64,000 bases of DNA, from assembly GCF_021504595.1 (NCBI RefSeq), contig NZ_JACSGT010000003.1, positions 248,001 to 312,000 of the forward strand. Direction: 5' to 3'. Origin of the DNA: Chryseobacterium indicum (lineage in GTDB: Bacteria; Bacteroidota; Bacteroidia; Flavobacteriales; Weeksellaceae). The notes under the pieces are model-generated. The model was not told where the DNA came from, searched no databases, and saw nothing but the letters and a program-made list of their open reading frames with translations. A program made the translations under genes and the position numbers. Positions 1-8,713 of the stretch are shown in pieces (position 1 is the first letter of the stretch; each line of letters begins with the position of its first letter).

Positions 1-1311
1 ACTCAGATATTGCAAAACGGTCTGCCTGTTCTTCGTATGAGAAAGTTCTATATCCTTATTGTTGTCATTGCGTAAACCACCTCCTGTTTTAAAGCTGATA
101 TTATCATTTATTTTCCCGTTGTATTCCGATTGAAATCCTACAATCGTTCTGTTTTCTTTCTGCCTGATCTGATCTCCGTTGATCGGATCGTTAAGGAAAA
201 AGGTAAAATTAGAATACAGTTCAAAATCATATTTATTGAAATACACCTGATTTCTGATAAAAGCATCATCATTGATTTTTCTCTCATACTGAAGATTGAA
301 ATTGCTTCGGCTTGTTGTACCTCCTTCCGTATTGTCTATTGCTCCAAAATGCGAAATAAGTCCGCTGTTTACAGCTCTTTCCGGTATCTGTCCGCTTGCA
401 TCCCATCTGCTGTTAAAGTGCGAAACAGAGACAGACAGTCTGTCTTTGTCGCTCAGTCTTGAGGTATATTTTCCAAAAAGGTTGATGCGGTTAAAGTTTT
501 GAGGGGCATCAAAATAATTATCCGTCATTAAAAACTCACCTGCAAAATAGGCTGACTGGTTGTTTTTGTTGAGTAGATTAAAAATCCCGTTGGTTCTGAA
601 GGTATTAAACTGCCCGATTTCCAATCCTAAACTACTTTTGTCGACAAAATCTCTGGTTTTAAAAGCGACAAATCCGGCAGTGGCAAAATCGCCTTTATCC
701 GCAAAATAAGATCCTTTATCAAAATCGATGCTTTCTACCGTTTCCGGAATCACGAAATGCAGATCGGCATATCCCTGTCCGTGAGCGTGAGACACCATAT
801 TTACAGGCATTCCGTCTACAGAAATGGCAACATCGGTTCCGTGATCGGCATCAAAACCGCGCAGAAAAATCTGCTCCGCCTTTCCTCCTCCTGCGTGCTG
901 CCCGATAAATAAGCCCGGAACTTTTCTCAGCAGATCCTGAGATGAAGCAACAGGCTGCACCTGCAAATCGATTTTCGAAATGGTATTTAAATTTTTTAAA
1001 TTTTTCGTAATGGTGATTTCTTTAATCTGAAATGATTTCTTTTCAAAGATAATATTCAGGTTTTCCAGATTTTTCAGAACGATCTTTTGGGTCTCAAAAT
1101 CCTGATGAACAAATTCCAGACTATCCTGCAGATTTACATTTTCCAACGAAAAATTCCCTGAAATATCGGTATGCGTATGATACAGAGATTTAGAAATATT
1201 TTTTACCAAAACATTTTCTACCGGATGACCGTTTTCATCAGAGATAATCCCCCTGATTGTACTCTGGGAAAAGATTAAAACCGGAAAAAGAAAGAAAAAA
1301 AGCAATCTCAT
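1..1311 (-). CDS. TonB-dependent outer-membrane receptor (partial, N-terminal part)
   Basis: The first 437 residues are in the window; the rest lies beyond position 1. The reading frame starts at an ATG ending at 1311, followed by a hydrophobic signal peptide ending FSQ. Next comes a carboxypeptidase-regulatory-like beta-sandwich (about residues 18-95), common at the N-terminus of Bacteroidota receptors. The TonB plug follows (about 115-230), with the plug signature FLRGFDADHG and a histidine-rich VSHAHGQGYAD stretch, then the first barrel strands. Such receptors import large substrates or metal complexes across the outer membrane using TonB energy. The neighbouring DUF3500 lipoprotein gene is upstream on the same strand and may be a partner. 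The substrate is not evident; the His-rich plug only hints at a metal ligand. Confidence 0.9.
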   Translation of the reverse strand, partial: MRLLFFFLFPVLIFSQSTIRGIISDENGHPVENVLVKNISKSLYHTHTDISGNFSLENVNLQDSLEFVHQDFETQKIVLKNLENLNIIFEKKSFQIKEITITKNLKNLNTISKIDLQVQPVASSQDLLRKVPGLFIGQHAGGGKAEQIFLRGFDADHGTDVAISVDGMPVNMVSHAHGQGYADLHFVIPETVESIDFDKGSYFADKGDFATAGFVAFKTRDFVDKSSLGLEIGQFNTFRTNGIFNLLNKNNQSAYFAGEFLMTDNYFDAPQNFNRINLFGKYTSRLSDKDRLSVSVSHFNSRWDASGQIPERAVNSGLISHFGAIDNTEGGTTSRSNFNLQYERKINDDAFIRNQVYFNKYDFELYSNFTFFLNDPINGDQIRQKENRTIVGFQSEYNGKINDNISFKTGGGLRNDNNKDIELSHTKNRQTVLQYLS

Positions 1312-1340
1312 TTCATTTCTGATTTTTATTGTGGATTTCT

Positions 1341-1373
1341 AAACCTCACAGGTTTTAAAAACCTGTGAGGTTT
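1341..1373. repeat. Perfect palindrome, terminator-like, between receptor and DUF3500 gene
   Basis: Two 16-nt arms (starting AAACCTCACAGG) are exact reverse complements separated by one base, so an RNA would fold into a hairpin of at least 12 GC-containing pairs closed by an AT loop. It lies just after the DUF3500 stop and before the receptor start. It could be a bidirectional terminator or a dispersed palindromic repeat; the sequence alone does not decide. Confidence 0.6.
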
Positions 1374-1387
1374 GGGTAAGAATCTTT

Positions 1388-2527
1388 TTATGAATTAGTC
1401 GTTGCATAATCGTTCACTCTGTCTCTCCAGATAGAATGATAATGAACTCCGCTGAGAACAATTCCGCCCTGTACGGAAAATTCGATCCACACTTTTGGAC
1501 CTGCAATTCTGAAATAATCATTTTTTACCGTCATTGAAGTATTTCCGCTGTAATAAATGTAGGTATTGTCTAATTCTGATGTGTAGGTTGCCAGAATAGA
1601 AGCTGCACTGGTATCGGAAACATCATTTACATAGGTTTTAATTACATTCAGCACCAGTGCTTTTTGAGTCGCATCCAAAGCAGAACACTGCAGCCCTGAA
1701 AAAGCAGTCGGGAAACTCCAGTTGGCGGTAGGTCCGCAAACCAGATCCGTAAACGTTGTACTGGCTTTTGCAGTGGTAAGCTGTGTGGAAGAAAGCGCAC
1801 CAAGTAAAGCAACAATAGCATTTTTCTCCTGATCTACCGGCGCATACGTTGTAGAATTAACCGCAAAAGACAATGGTTCTGTAGCCGTAAACAAAGGCGT
1901 TGCAGCTACTAAAGCTCCATTATTATAGGTATTGGCAATGGTTTTATGATGCCCCGTAAACATAATTTCAAATTTCCCTGTGGCAGAAGGAGTTCCGAAG
2001 AAAGCCAGATAAAAATTTCCTGAACCATAGGTGCTTCCGCCGCCATTGGCATTGAGATAATTATCGGCATACAGCAATTGCTGAATTTCATCATAGCCTT
2101 CATTAGCGGTGGTTCCGCTCATTTCCTTGATGATGGCTTTGGCAATACCTACCTGTGTTGCATTAAGATTCCCTAAAGGAATTCCTTTTCTTGCAGACAT
2201 CGCCGCAGGAAGATTAGACCAGGTTTTAATGTTGGCATAGGTGTAATCCAGCTGAAGGGCGGCAAGCTGTGAAGAAGTAAGCGTGGCTTTTAACTGTTCG
2301 GTAAGACAGACGATTTTGGAAACGCCCGTTACGGAACCACAAGCCGTAACATCTGTAGCGGCTATGGATGCTGCTCCGGTTGTTCCCACAGCATTATCGG
2401 ATGCGCCTCCTCCTGTAGTGCTTGTAGAATTACCAGAATCTGCAGAATCATTATCATCAGAACATGAAACGATAAAAGTGCTTAGCGTAATGCCGAGAAC
2501 ACTTATCATCAAAAAGATTTTTTTCAT
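1388..2527 (-). CDS. DUF3500-family lipoprotein
   Basis: 379 residues. The signal peptide ends in a lipobox with Cys22, so it is probably a surface or periplasmic lipoprotein; a Ser/Thr/Gly-rich linker follows. The body matches my knowledge of DUF3500: a central GHH motif (MFTGHHKTIAN), and a C-terminal block with YFRIAGPKVWIEF, HYHSIWRD and a final NDY. Conserved histidines suggest a metal or small-ligand site, but the family has no firm function. The gene is upstream of the TonB receptor on the same strand, separated by a palindrome, which suggests co-expression and a role in uptake of the same substrate (inference). Confidence 0.75.
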   Translation of the reverse strand: MKKIFLMISVLGITLSTFIVSCSDDNDSADSGNSTSTTGGGASDNAVGTTGAASIAATDVTACGSVTGVSKIVCLTEQLKATLTSSQLAALQLDYTYANIKTWSNLPAAMSARKGIPLGNLNATQVGIAKAIIKEMSGTTANEGYDEIQQLLYADNYLNANGGGSTYGSGNFYLAFFGTPSATGKFEIMFTGHHKTIANTYNNGALVAATPLFTATEPLSFAVNSTTYAPVDQEKNAIVALLGALSSTQLTTAKASTTFTDLVCGPTANWSFPTAFSGLQCSALDATQKALVLNVIKTYVNDVSDTSAASILATYTSELDNTYIYYSGNTSMTVKNDYFRIAGPKVWIEFSVQGGIVLSGVHYHSIWRDRVNDYATTNS

Positions 2528-2899
2528 AATATGTTATTTTAAAATTCATTACAAAAAAAATCAATAATCCCATGGGTTTCAGGAAAGTGTGGTCAATGAT
2601 AAAATAGTTGTGGTGAAAATGTATATTTTTAATTTTAACCTCAGTTCGGGATAAGAAATAAATTTAAATAATTGATTTATAGCATTATATTAATTTATCG
2701 CAAAGAAAAACAAAAGATTTTTTTACTTATTGAAAGTTGGTAAGCTAAACAAAGGCACTTCGTTTATTTAAAAAAGACAAAAATGGTATTACTTTGATCA
2801 ATTTTACGCCTTTGTATATCTTAAAAGCTGAATTCCTGATAATTGAATCGCTTTGTTTAACACGGTGTTTAAGAAGACTCATCCCGAACTCACGTTAAA
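2528..2899. other. Intergenic region between LytTR regulator and DUF3500 gene
   Basis: About 370 AT-rich bases with no convincing ORF. It must carry the promoter of the minus-strand DUF3500/receptor genes and the end of the two-component transcript. I saw no clear TANNTTTG box on the minus strand and no strong terminator. Confidence 0.5.
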
Positions 2900-3577
2900 T
2901 TATATCTTTTTAAGAAAGTCTTCTTCATAGGTATTGCCTACGGGAAGCGCAATATCTTTTATATAGACTGTCTTGTGCCTGAAAGAAGTTATTTTTGCTA
3001 AAGAAACAATACTGGAACGGTGGATTCTGCAGAAATGCTGCTCAGGAAGTTTTTCCAAAAGTTCTTTTATGGTAATTCTTACTAAAAGTGATTTTTGGTT
3101 TTCAAAGTAAAATTTCACATAGTTATCCTGTCCCTCGATATACAGAATCTCACTGAAAACAACTTTCACTAATCCGTAATCTACCCGAAAGTAGATAAAA
3201 CCTTCATCGTGAGCGGAGAGTAATTTTTTTTGCTCAGCCGCTCTGTCGACTGCCATTTTAAAACGCTGAAAGCTAAATGGTTTCAGCAGATAATCAAAAG
3301 CTCCAATCTCGTAGCTCTCTACAGCATATTCCTTATACGCTGTTGTAAAAATCACCAGGGTTTCCTGTGGCAGGGTTTTATAAAAATCGATCCCTGAAGC
3401 AGCGGGCATATTAATATCCAGAAAAAGCAGATCCACAGGATTGTTTTCCAGAAAATATCTTGCTTCGCTGGTCTTGAGGAAGGTTTTCTTTAAGTCTATC
3501 TCCTCAATATTCGCACAGAATGCTTCTATGATCTCTAAAGATGGTAGTTCATCGTCCAGTGCTATAGCTGTAATCAT
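2900..3577 (-). CDS. LytTR-family response regulator
   Basis: 225 residues. An N-terminal receiver domain has acidic residues DDE at 8-10 and the phospho-acceptor Asp54 in LFLDINMP. A C-terminal LytTR DNA-binding domain runs from about 125 to the end (motifs YIEGQDNYVKF and RIHRSSIV). It is the partner of the kinase directly upstream; the start codon overlaps the kinase stop by 4 nt (ATGA-type coupling). Targets are unknown; the adjacent DUF3500/TonB genes are the obvious candidates, by position only. Confidence 0.92.
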   Translation of the reverse strand: MITAIALDDELPSLEIIEAFCANIEEIDLKKTFLKTSEARYFLENNPVDLLFLDINMPAASGIDFYKTLPQETLVIFTTAYKEYAVESYEIGAFDYLLKPFSFQRFKMAVDRAAEQKKLLSAHDEGFIYFRVDYGLVKVVFSEILYIEGQDNYVKFYFENQKSLLVRITIKELLEKLPEQHFCRIHRSSIVSLAKITSFRHKTVYIKDIALPVGNTYEEDFLKKI

Positions 3578-4605
3578 AACAAATTAATTTTGAGATTGAC
3601 GATAAATGCCTTTTGGTCTTCTTTAATCTCCAGCGTATGTTTTTGAGGATAATAAAGCATGAGCCTTTCTTTGGTATTTTTAATCCCGATGTTACTGGAT
3701 TCTATATTTTTGGCAGATACAATTCTATTGAAAACCATAAAATTCAATTCATTTTCCTGTATAGATATTTCTATTTTTATTTCAGAATTTTCATCCGGAT
3801 TTACACCATATTTAAAAGCATTTTCCACAAAAGTGAACAGGATAAGAGGAGCTATTTTTTTATTATCAAAATCGCCAGTTTTTTCAAATTCAACAGCAAC
3901 AGAATTTCTCAGTCTGGATTTCTGTAACTCGATATAATTGCTGATATACTGAACTTCTTTTTCCAGCAGAACTTCATTCTGATAGGAATCCTGTAAAAGA
4001 TACCGCATAAAATCTGAAAAAACCAATACCGTATCTGCTGTTTTATCGTCTTTTTTTATCGCAAATGCATAAATACTGTTCAGGGTATTGAATAAAAAAT
4101 GGGGATGAATCTGCAGTTTGAGGTGAGAAAGTTCTGCCTGTAATTTTTCGTTTTTAATTTTCTGGTTCTGCATTCTTTCAAACCAGAAGGTGGAAAAAAA
4201 TATCGTCCCCACGAAAAGGAAGACCAGATGATCTACCTCCGAGAAGAACAGCTGAATCCTGTGAAACATTGTTTTTTCATGGGTTCCCGGATGAAAGGGC
4301 AGCTGTGCAAAGTCTGGAGGAGCATGAGATCCGAAAAGCGCCCATGGCAGTAGTAAAACGACCATGAGTCCCAAGAAAACCAGAAACCCATACTGCAGAT
4401 ATTTTTTCTGAAATAAAAGTCCCGGAATAAGGTAAGTATAATTGATGTAAAAAAAGATGAGGATCAGCAAATTACCCAGTATATTTTCTGATAAATCTTT
4501 AAAATAATGAGGTTCTGAGCTATCCATAGGAAACGCAGGAAGAAGAACCGGCTGGAGTAAAAACAGAACTACCCCCGTAAAGATTAATAATTTTCTCTTA
4601 CTCAT
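3574..4605 (-). CDS. LytS/YehU-type sensor histidine kinase
   Basis: 343 residues. Four hydrophobic stretches occupy about residues 5-140, then a short coiled segment. The His_kinase core carries HPHFLFNTLNS at 167-177 with the likely phospho-acceptor histidine, and a C-terminal ATPase domain carries an N box (FVENAFKYG) and a degenerate G region (SNIGIKNTKERL). This is the usual partner of LytTR regulators. No extracellular sensor domain is visible, so the signal may be sensed within the membrane. Confidence 0.92.
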   Translation of the reverse strand: MSKRKLLIFTGVVLFLLQPVLLPAFPMDSSEPHYFKDLSENILGNLLILIFFYINYTYLIPGLLFQKKYLQYGFLVFLGLMVVLLLPWALFGSHAPPDFAQLPFHPGTHEKTMFHRIQLFFSEVDHLVFLFVGTIFFSTFWFERMQNQKIKNEKLQAELSHLKLQIHPHFLFNTLNSIYAFAIKKDDKTADTVLVFSDFMRYLLQDSYQNEVLLEKEVQYISNYIELQKSRLRNSVAVEFEKTGDFDNKKIAPLILFTFVENAFKYGVNPDENSEIKIEISIQENELNFMVFNRIVSAKNIESSNIGIKNTKERLMLYYPQKHTLEIKEDQKAFIVNLKINLL

Positions 4606-4692
4606 AGTTATTACACAAAATTATTGTTTTTATGATTGCAAAGAGAAAAATGTTGTGAAGTGGTTTATTTTTGGGGTGAATGTTTAACAACA

Positions 4693-4718
4693 GGTGGCTT
4701 CGGCTCCGCTCAGCCACC
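4693..4718 (+). repeat. GC-rich 26-mer repeat, copy 1
   Basis: The unit starts GGTGGCTTCGGCTCC and ends CAGCCACC. Its ends (GGTGGCT/AGCCACC) are complementary, so each unit can fold into a small hairpin. It stands out from the AT-rich surroundings. Further copies lie at 4773-4796 (same strand) and 4902-4927 (inverted). Confidence 0.85.
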
Positions 4719-4772
4719 ACTACAGAAAAACAACACACCGCCCAACAATACCCGAAAATCAAATCAAAAAAA

Positions 4773-4796
4773 GTGGCTTCGGCTCCGCTCAGCCAC
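4773..4796 (+). repeat. GC-rich 26-mer repeat, copy 2
   Basis: Identical to copy 1 over its 24-nt core and in the same orientation, about 80 bp downstream. It forms a long perfect inverted repeat with copy 3 apart from one base. Confidence 0.85.
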
Positions 4797-4901
4797 CTAA
4801 TGAATATGCTCAGTCACTTAGTTTTACATTCAGCCATTTTGTTTATTTCCAGCCGTCTATTAATTATCTTTTCTAATTTCTAATACTAAAAAAAGCAAAA
4901 A

Positions 4902-4927
4902 AAGGTGACTGAGCGGAGCCGAAGCCA
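4902..4927 (-). repeat. GC-rich 26-mer repeat, copy 3 (inverted)
   Basis: Reverse complement of copies 1 and 2 with one substitution (GGTGACTG in place of GGTGGCTG). A TTTT run follows on the plus strand, so with copies 1/2 it could act as a terminator or a snap-back hairpin. Confidence 0.85.
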
Positions 4928-4981
4928 CCTTTTGTATTTAAGAAACAATCTTGGTTAAATATCAAATTTGAAACTAGTTAG

Positions 4982-5196
4982 TAGCATTTTGTACATTTTT
5001 ATTGGTTAACAGAACGAAGATATTACAGAATTTTCCAATTTCAGGCACCTGTAAAAAAGATGACCGGTTTTGACTGCTTTTGACCGGTTTTGACCGGTTT
5101 GAAAACCCATTTCTTCGGATCATGTTCGGGTCTTCTTCGGATCGGCTTCGGAAAAATGGGATTTTTTCCGAAGAAACACCGAACATGATCCGAAGG
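4982..5196 (-). promoter_or_regulatory. Orphan copy of the DUF6266 upstream element
   Basis: Nearly identical to the segment at 26226-26430 that precedes an intact DUF6266 gene. On the minus strand it runs up to and includes the equivalent of the start-codon region (ATG complement at 4985-4987), after which similarity stops and only a few codons precede a stop, so the gene is gone. The element has four in-register 10-mers of TGACCGGTTT type at 5061-5100. It also has nested hairpins: outer 17-bp perfect arms at 5113-5129/5179-5195 and inner 11-bp arms at 5146-5156/5163-5173. It could be a regulatory leader, a recombination hot spot, or part of a mobile unit. Confidence 0.75.
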
Positions 5197-5272
5197 ATTT
5201 CTGGATTGGGAGATGATCGATTGAATTAGAAAACTGATTGTTTTCGTAATCAAAAAAACTAAGTCTTAAAAT

Positions 5273-5308
5273 AAAAAAGACACTTACTATCATGTAAATG
5301 TCTTTTTT
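5273..5308 (-). terminator. Hairpin terminator downstream of tRNA relic
   Basis: Fifteen-base arms (5273-5287 and 5294-5308, one mismatch) around a 6-nt loop, with A and T runs on either side, so it could work in both directions. It directly follows the tRNA-like relic on the minus strand, as the terminator at 55414 follows the intact tRNA. Confidence 0.7.
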
Positions 5309-5313
5309 TATAT

Positions 5314-5386
5314 AGTTTCACCTGAGTTCGAACCAGAGACAATGAGATCATTAATTCCTCTCTCTAACCAACTCAGCTAAAAATAT
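5314..5386 (-). pseudogene. Degenerate tRNA relic
   Basis: On the minus strand the D-arm region (TAGCTGAGTTGGTTAGAG) and a T-arm with GGTTCGAAC are recognisable and correctly spaced for a tRNA of about 73 nt. The acceptor arms do not pair and the anticodon stem is broken, so no anticodon can be assigned with confidence. Compared with the intact tRNA at 55451-55524 it is clearly decayed. It may be a leftover of integration into or recombination near a tRNA gene. Confidence 0.6.
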
Positions 5387-5471
5387 TTATTAAATATCAT
5401 TCATTTGTAAAGGAACAGAATAATCTCAATGACATAATGATTCTATATTCCTGTTACTCTTTCAATTACCA

Positions 5472-5804
5472 TTAATTAATAAAAATCTTCCTCCATTTCG
5501 CAACTGTATTACGGCTTAGATTAAAATGTTTTGCAAGAGTAATATTGTTATAATGATTCTTCTTCTGATAATCTAAAATTTTCAGTATGGTTTCCTTATC
5601 ATAGGATTTATGCTTCTGATTAAGTTTATTTATATGGTAATTACCCTTTCCAAATATAATTTTATTAATTCTTATTACATCTAATACCGTTAAATGATTC
5701 TGTAAAAGTGGTAAAATCTCTTCTTTTCTTTGAGGAAATTTTTTTTCCACTATATCATTATAAATCCGGTTATAATCAGGCTGTTCAAATTTTCCCATTT
5801 GCAA
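5472..5804 (-). CDS. Small helix-turn-helix protein, HTH2 of cassette A
   Basis: 110 residues with no signal peptide or membrane segment. The C-terminus is a clear helix-turn-helix (ITLAKHFNLSRNTVAKWRK), of the type seen in IS3 OrfA-like and regulatory proteins. The N-terminus has a conserved YxxIYxDIxxxKFPxxK block shared with the proteins at 19063, 25142 and 39073. It follows HTH1 by 64 nt on the same strand and probably shares its transcript. Such proteins are sometimes annotated as transposases, but no DDE nuclease domain is present. A DNA-binding regulator is my preferred reading. Confidence 0.75.
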   Translation of the reverse strand: MQMGKFEQPDYNRIYNDIVEKKFPQRKEEILPLLQNHLTVLDVIRINKIIFGKGNYHINKLNQKHKSYDKETILKILDYQKKNHYNNITLAKHFNLSRNTVAKWRKIFIN

Positions 5805-5868
5805 TATATTTAAGATTTAATTAGTTATTTATATTCTAAGTAATACAGTTTTGGTTATTCACATTCAA

Positions 5869-6321
5869 TTATACCTTTTTGTCAGAATATTGCATCTGAG
5901 AATACTTATTAATCCACTTATAAAGGGTATTTTTAGGAATTCTATATTCATCAATAATCTCTTTTTTATTTTTTTCCCCTTTTTCAATTAATTCCAGAAT
6001 AAATTCTATTATTTCTTTTGTATAGATGTTCTTACGAAATTGAGGAAGAGCTGAATTTTTATTATTTTTTGCAACACTACTTTGCGGAGGGGAATAAAGA
6101 ATCAAATGTTGAGTATATATTCTGAAAAAATCAAACTTTAATAATTTACTCCATTTGAGAAGCAAATCCGTTTCCAGACTTTCGGAAATATACATCATTT
6201 GTATTTTTTCCTCATCACAATCAAAAAAATTACAAATTCTGTCCAACATTATATCTTCATGCTCCAAAACTTTAGTTTTTATGAGTTGTCCTATATGTAT
6301 ATCTTTAAAATTAAATTTCAC
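5869..6321 (-). CDS. Two-domain helix-turn-helix protein, HTH1 of cassette A
   Basis: 150 residues. The N-terminal 75 residues look like an all-helical XRE/repressor-like domain (motif RICNFFDCDEEKI, then LLLKWSKLLKFDFFRIYTQH). A conserved YSPP linker follows, and the C-terminus is a transposase-type helix-turn-helix (KKEIIDEYRIPKNTLYKWINKY). The same architecture is found at 18624, 24663 and 39411, and broken at 22570. It lies between a surface-protein operon (upstream) and HTH2. Function unproven; DNA binding is inferred. Confidence 0.75.
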   Translation of the reverse strand: MKFNFKDIHIGQLIKTKVLEHEDIMLDRICNFFDCDEEKIQMMYISESLETDLLLKWSKLLKFDFFRIYTQHLILYSPPQSSVAKNNKNSALPQFRKNIYTKEIIEFILELIEKGEKNKKEIIDEYRIPKNTLYKWINKYSQMQYSDKKV

Positions 6322-6455
6322 TTTTTTATCATTTTAGTTTTTAATAATGATTGTTGGATAGATAGCCTAACCATTAAATAGTCTTAAAATATATGATGCT
6401 GTTCTAAGGCTTTCCAGAGATATATTAAATTCGTTCTTTGTTGAAATTTAGAAAC

Positions 6456-6482
6456 AAAGAGCAACCTTAAAGGCAACTCTTT
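6456..6482 (-). terminator. Terminator after the surface-protein operon
   Basis: Arms AAAGAG/CTCTTT and an inner CC/GG pair, separated by symmetric CAA segments, form a hairpin followed on the minus strand by a T-rich stretch. It sits 25 nt after the stop of the 6508 gene and before HTH1, so HTH1/HTH2 would receive only readthrough transcription or have their own promoter. Confidence 0.5.
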
Positions 6483-6507
6483 GCTCGTAAAAACATGGAT
6501 AATAAAG

Positions 6508-7284
6508 TTAATTGACTGTTATTTTAATCATATCAAAAGGTTGATTCCCTTCGTTTATCTTGAAAATAATAATACCTGGCAGATTTGGGTTTCCTGATAA
6601 TTGAACATTTATAGTTCCGGAGCCAGCTAGAACTCCTGCCGGATAAGATAATGTCAATCCATTTTGTGTCACATTACCACTAGGATAAGATGTACCTTTA
6701 CCTCCTGTATAAGGGATAGAAATATTTTGATTAATTTGTGTACCTTTTGTAACTACTAGATTGGATTGTGTTATAACTAGTGGAACTTCCCAAAAACTCC
6801 ATTCTGTTCCATTATATACAGCAAGCATATTCTTAGAGTTATCATAAATGAGAGATCCAGAAGTTGGTTTTGAAATACTTGTCGGAAGAGGGTTTCTTGG
6901 AAGAACAAGCCCTAAATTATTTTTTTCTAAAACTAATACACCCGGGGCTTGGGATAGGTTACTTCCTATAATTACACCTTCCGGCTCTGTTGTATGTAGT
7001 AAAGCTGCAGTTGGTGTATTTTTATTTCCCGCGTTTAAAGTTAGTTCTACCCAAGAGCTATCATTTTTATATTCAATCTTATTTGTAGAATTATCAAATA
7101 TAAGAGTTCCTTCAACAGCATTGGCGGGTCTAGAACTGATATTAGGTAATATTATCGGATTAGTTTCCGTACTTAAGTCTAATACACCATTAGCTGTTAC
7201 AAACGATGGGCTATTTCCTATAGCAACTTGGCCATATGCTATGTGAAATATTGGTAGACATAATATATATATAATTTTTTTCAT
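6508..7284 (-). CDS. Secreted surface protein with KGLVLPR-type modules
   Basis: About 258 residues from the ATG at 7284 (MKKIIYIL), which gives a good signal peptide ending AYGQ; an ATG at 7305 would add 7 residues and overlap the previous gene. Two copies of a small module are visible: a hydrophobic 'LGLVLPR' strand, then GSLIYD, then a tyrosine/tryptophan-rich end (AVYNGTEWSFW). A C-terminal domain contains IPYTGGKGTSYPSG, shared with the proteins at 16949 and 20840. This pattern is common in flavobacterial fibre-like surface proteins. No T9SS sorting domain is evident. It follows the 7292 gene by 7 nt, so the two form an operon. Confidence 0.8.
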   Translation of the reverse strand: MKKIIYILCLPIFHIAYGQVAIGNSPSFVTANGVLDLSTETNPIILPNISSRPANAVEGTLIFDNSTNKIEYKNDSSWVELTLNAGNKNTPTAALLHTTEPEGVIIGSNLSQAPGVLVLEKNNLGLVLPRNPLPTSISKPTSGSLIYDNSKNMLAVYNGTEWSFWEVPLVITQSNLVVTKGTQINQNISIPYTGGKGTSYPSGNVTQNGLTLSYPAGVLAGSGTINVQLSGNPNLPGIIIFKINEGNQPFDMIKITVN

Positions 7285-7291
7285 AACTTTC

Positions 7292-8293
7292 TTATCTATT
7301 ATCATTACATGTTTGAGCTAGACATCCCCAAGAATATCCATCATAAAGTGAAAGACATTTTTCAGTAATGTCATAAATTAAAGTTCCTGCAACCGGGGAT
7401 GTTATATTGCTAGTATTCGTTCTAGGAAGAACTAATCCTTTGTTGAATCCCTCCAAATATAATGAGCCTGTTACGTTATTTAATCTATCCTTCAATCCTT
7501 GAGGGTTTAGTGTAGTAATTGCAACCTTTGGAGAAGATACTACTCCTGTGTTAAGTCCAGGTTTTGTACATGTGACTATAGTACCCGGAGTATCAATATA
7601 GTTTAAAAGGTCTGTTCTCAAACCTGGCACATTACATGATCCATTGTTTTGAAATGGATTATCAGGATGTCCTTGAGGTAATGAAGGTGTCGCTGGTCGT
7701 GCATTTGGGTCAAAATAAACTCCGTAATCTACAAATAAAACATTTGGAGAGGTAGAAACATTTGTATTACTCGCATTTAGAGTTCCGGAACTCATCCGTA
7801 CTAACCATGCTTTTCCCGTTGGAGAACCAATATAAGTAGTCCAATTACTTGAAAATAAGTTGACGCTTCCATTAATACAAAAGCTAGTTACAGAATTTTC
7901 TCTTAACTTACCTAAATAAAAAGAACTTAAATTAGTAGGACCGGTAACTGACACATTAAAAACTCCTCCTCCACCAATGGTAAGATTTGTAAGTGAAACA
8001 GTTGTTGCGAACGCTGGTGTGGATGATGTAATGGTTCCCCCATTACAAACTTCTACATTACTATTGCTAATGTTGCCTATGGAATAATTAGCCGATCCTG
8101 TAATCCACAATTTAAACCCTGAAGGAACGTTGGGAATACTTCCTGTTCCAGAATTAATATAATAATTACCCTGAGGACTCTGTGTCAAATCAAAAGTACC
8201 CGTGTAAGGGAGAGCATCTGCCGGATAGCATTGTTGACCATAGAAAACGCTACAAATAAATAACGTTCCAATCTTAATAAATGTTTTAATCAT
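7292..8293 (-). CDS. Secreted surface protein, beta-rich
   Basis: 333 residues with a signal peptide ending FYGQ. The central region is Gly/Ser/Asn-rich and beta-like (NLTIGGGGVFNVSVTG), resembling a right-handed beta-helix. The last 60 residues carry the GLVLPRTNTSN / GTLIYDITEKCLSLYDG module shared with six other proteins here. It is the first gene of a two-gene surface operon upstream of HTH cassette A. Adhesin or extracellular-matrix component is the likely role, by analogy only. Confidence 0.75.
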   Translation of the reverse strand: MIKTFIKIGTLFICSVFYGQQCYPADALPYTGTFDLTQSPQGNYYINSGTGSIPNVPSGFKLWITGSANYSIGNISNSNVEVCNGGTITSSTPAFATTVSLTNLTIGGGGVFNVSVTGPTNLSSFYLGKLRENSVTSFCINGSVNLFSSNWTTYIGSPTGKAWLVRMSSGTLNASNTNVSTSPNVLFVDYGVYFDPNARPATPSLPQGHPDNPFQNNGSCNVPGLRTDLLNYIDTPGTIVTCTKPGLNTGVVSSPKVAITTLNPQGLKDRLNNVTGSLYLEGFNKGLVLPRTNTSNITSPVAGTLIYDITEKCLSLYDGYSWGCLAQTCNDNR

Positions 8294-8713
8294 TATTATG
8301 TTATTTGTTTAAATAGTTTTTTAAAAATTGTTCTGGCATTTGGTTTAAAAACATCTCTAAAAATGATTTATTGGGTTTTTAAACTTTGTTATTTTTTTTC
8401 AAAAAAATGAAAACCAAATCGCGGAGGTTTATCGAAAAACCGAAACAATCTTCTTAAATCATTAAAAAAGATAGAAGGACTTCTTTTTTAATAAAATATT
8501 CTTTGAATGATCTTATCAAAAACTATAGTTATTAAAGTTCTTTTTAAGATAAGGATTCGTATTTAAAGAAAAAACAGCAGAATCTTTTTAGTCACCGAAG
8601 TAAAAAAAAAACAATCACCATCTGTATGTTTATATGTATATATTATTTGTGTTTTTGGTTTTTCAGAGTGATTTATTCTGCTGTCTATTGAACTTAATTT
8701 AGCATTTCTTTTT
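8294..8713. other. Intergenic region upstream of the surface-protein operon
   Basis: About 420 AT-rich bases. It includes an 11-bp perfect inverted repeat at 8461-8492 (ATTAAAAAAGA arms) and must contain the promoter of the minus-strand surface operon. I saw no open reading frame of note. Confidence 0.5.

Noticed and set aside
5061..5100. Tandem 10-mers as a possible CRISPR or VNTR
   Set aside because: Only four units, no spacers, and conserved in register in a second copy, so better described as part of the DUF6266 upstream element.
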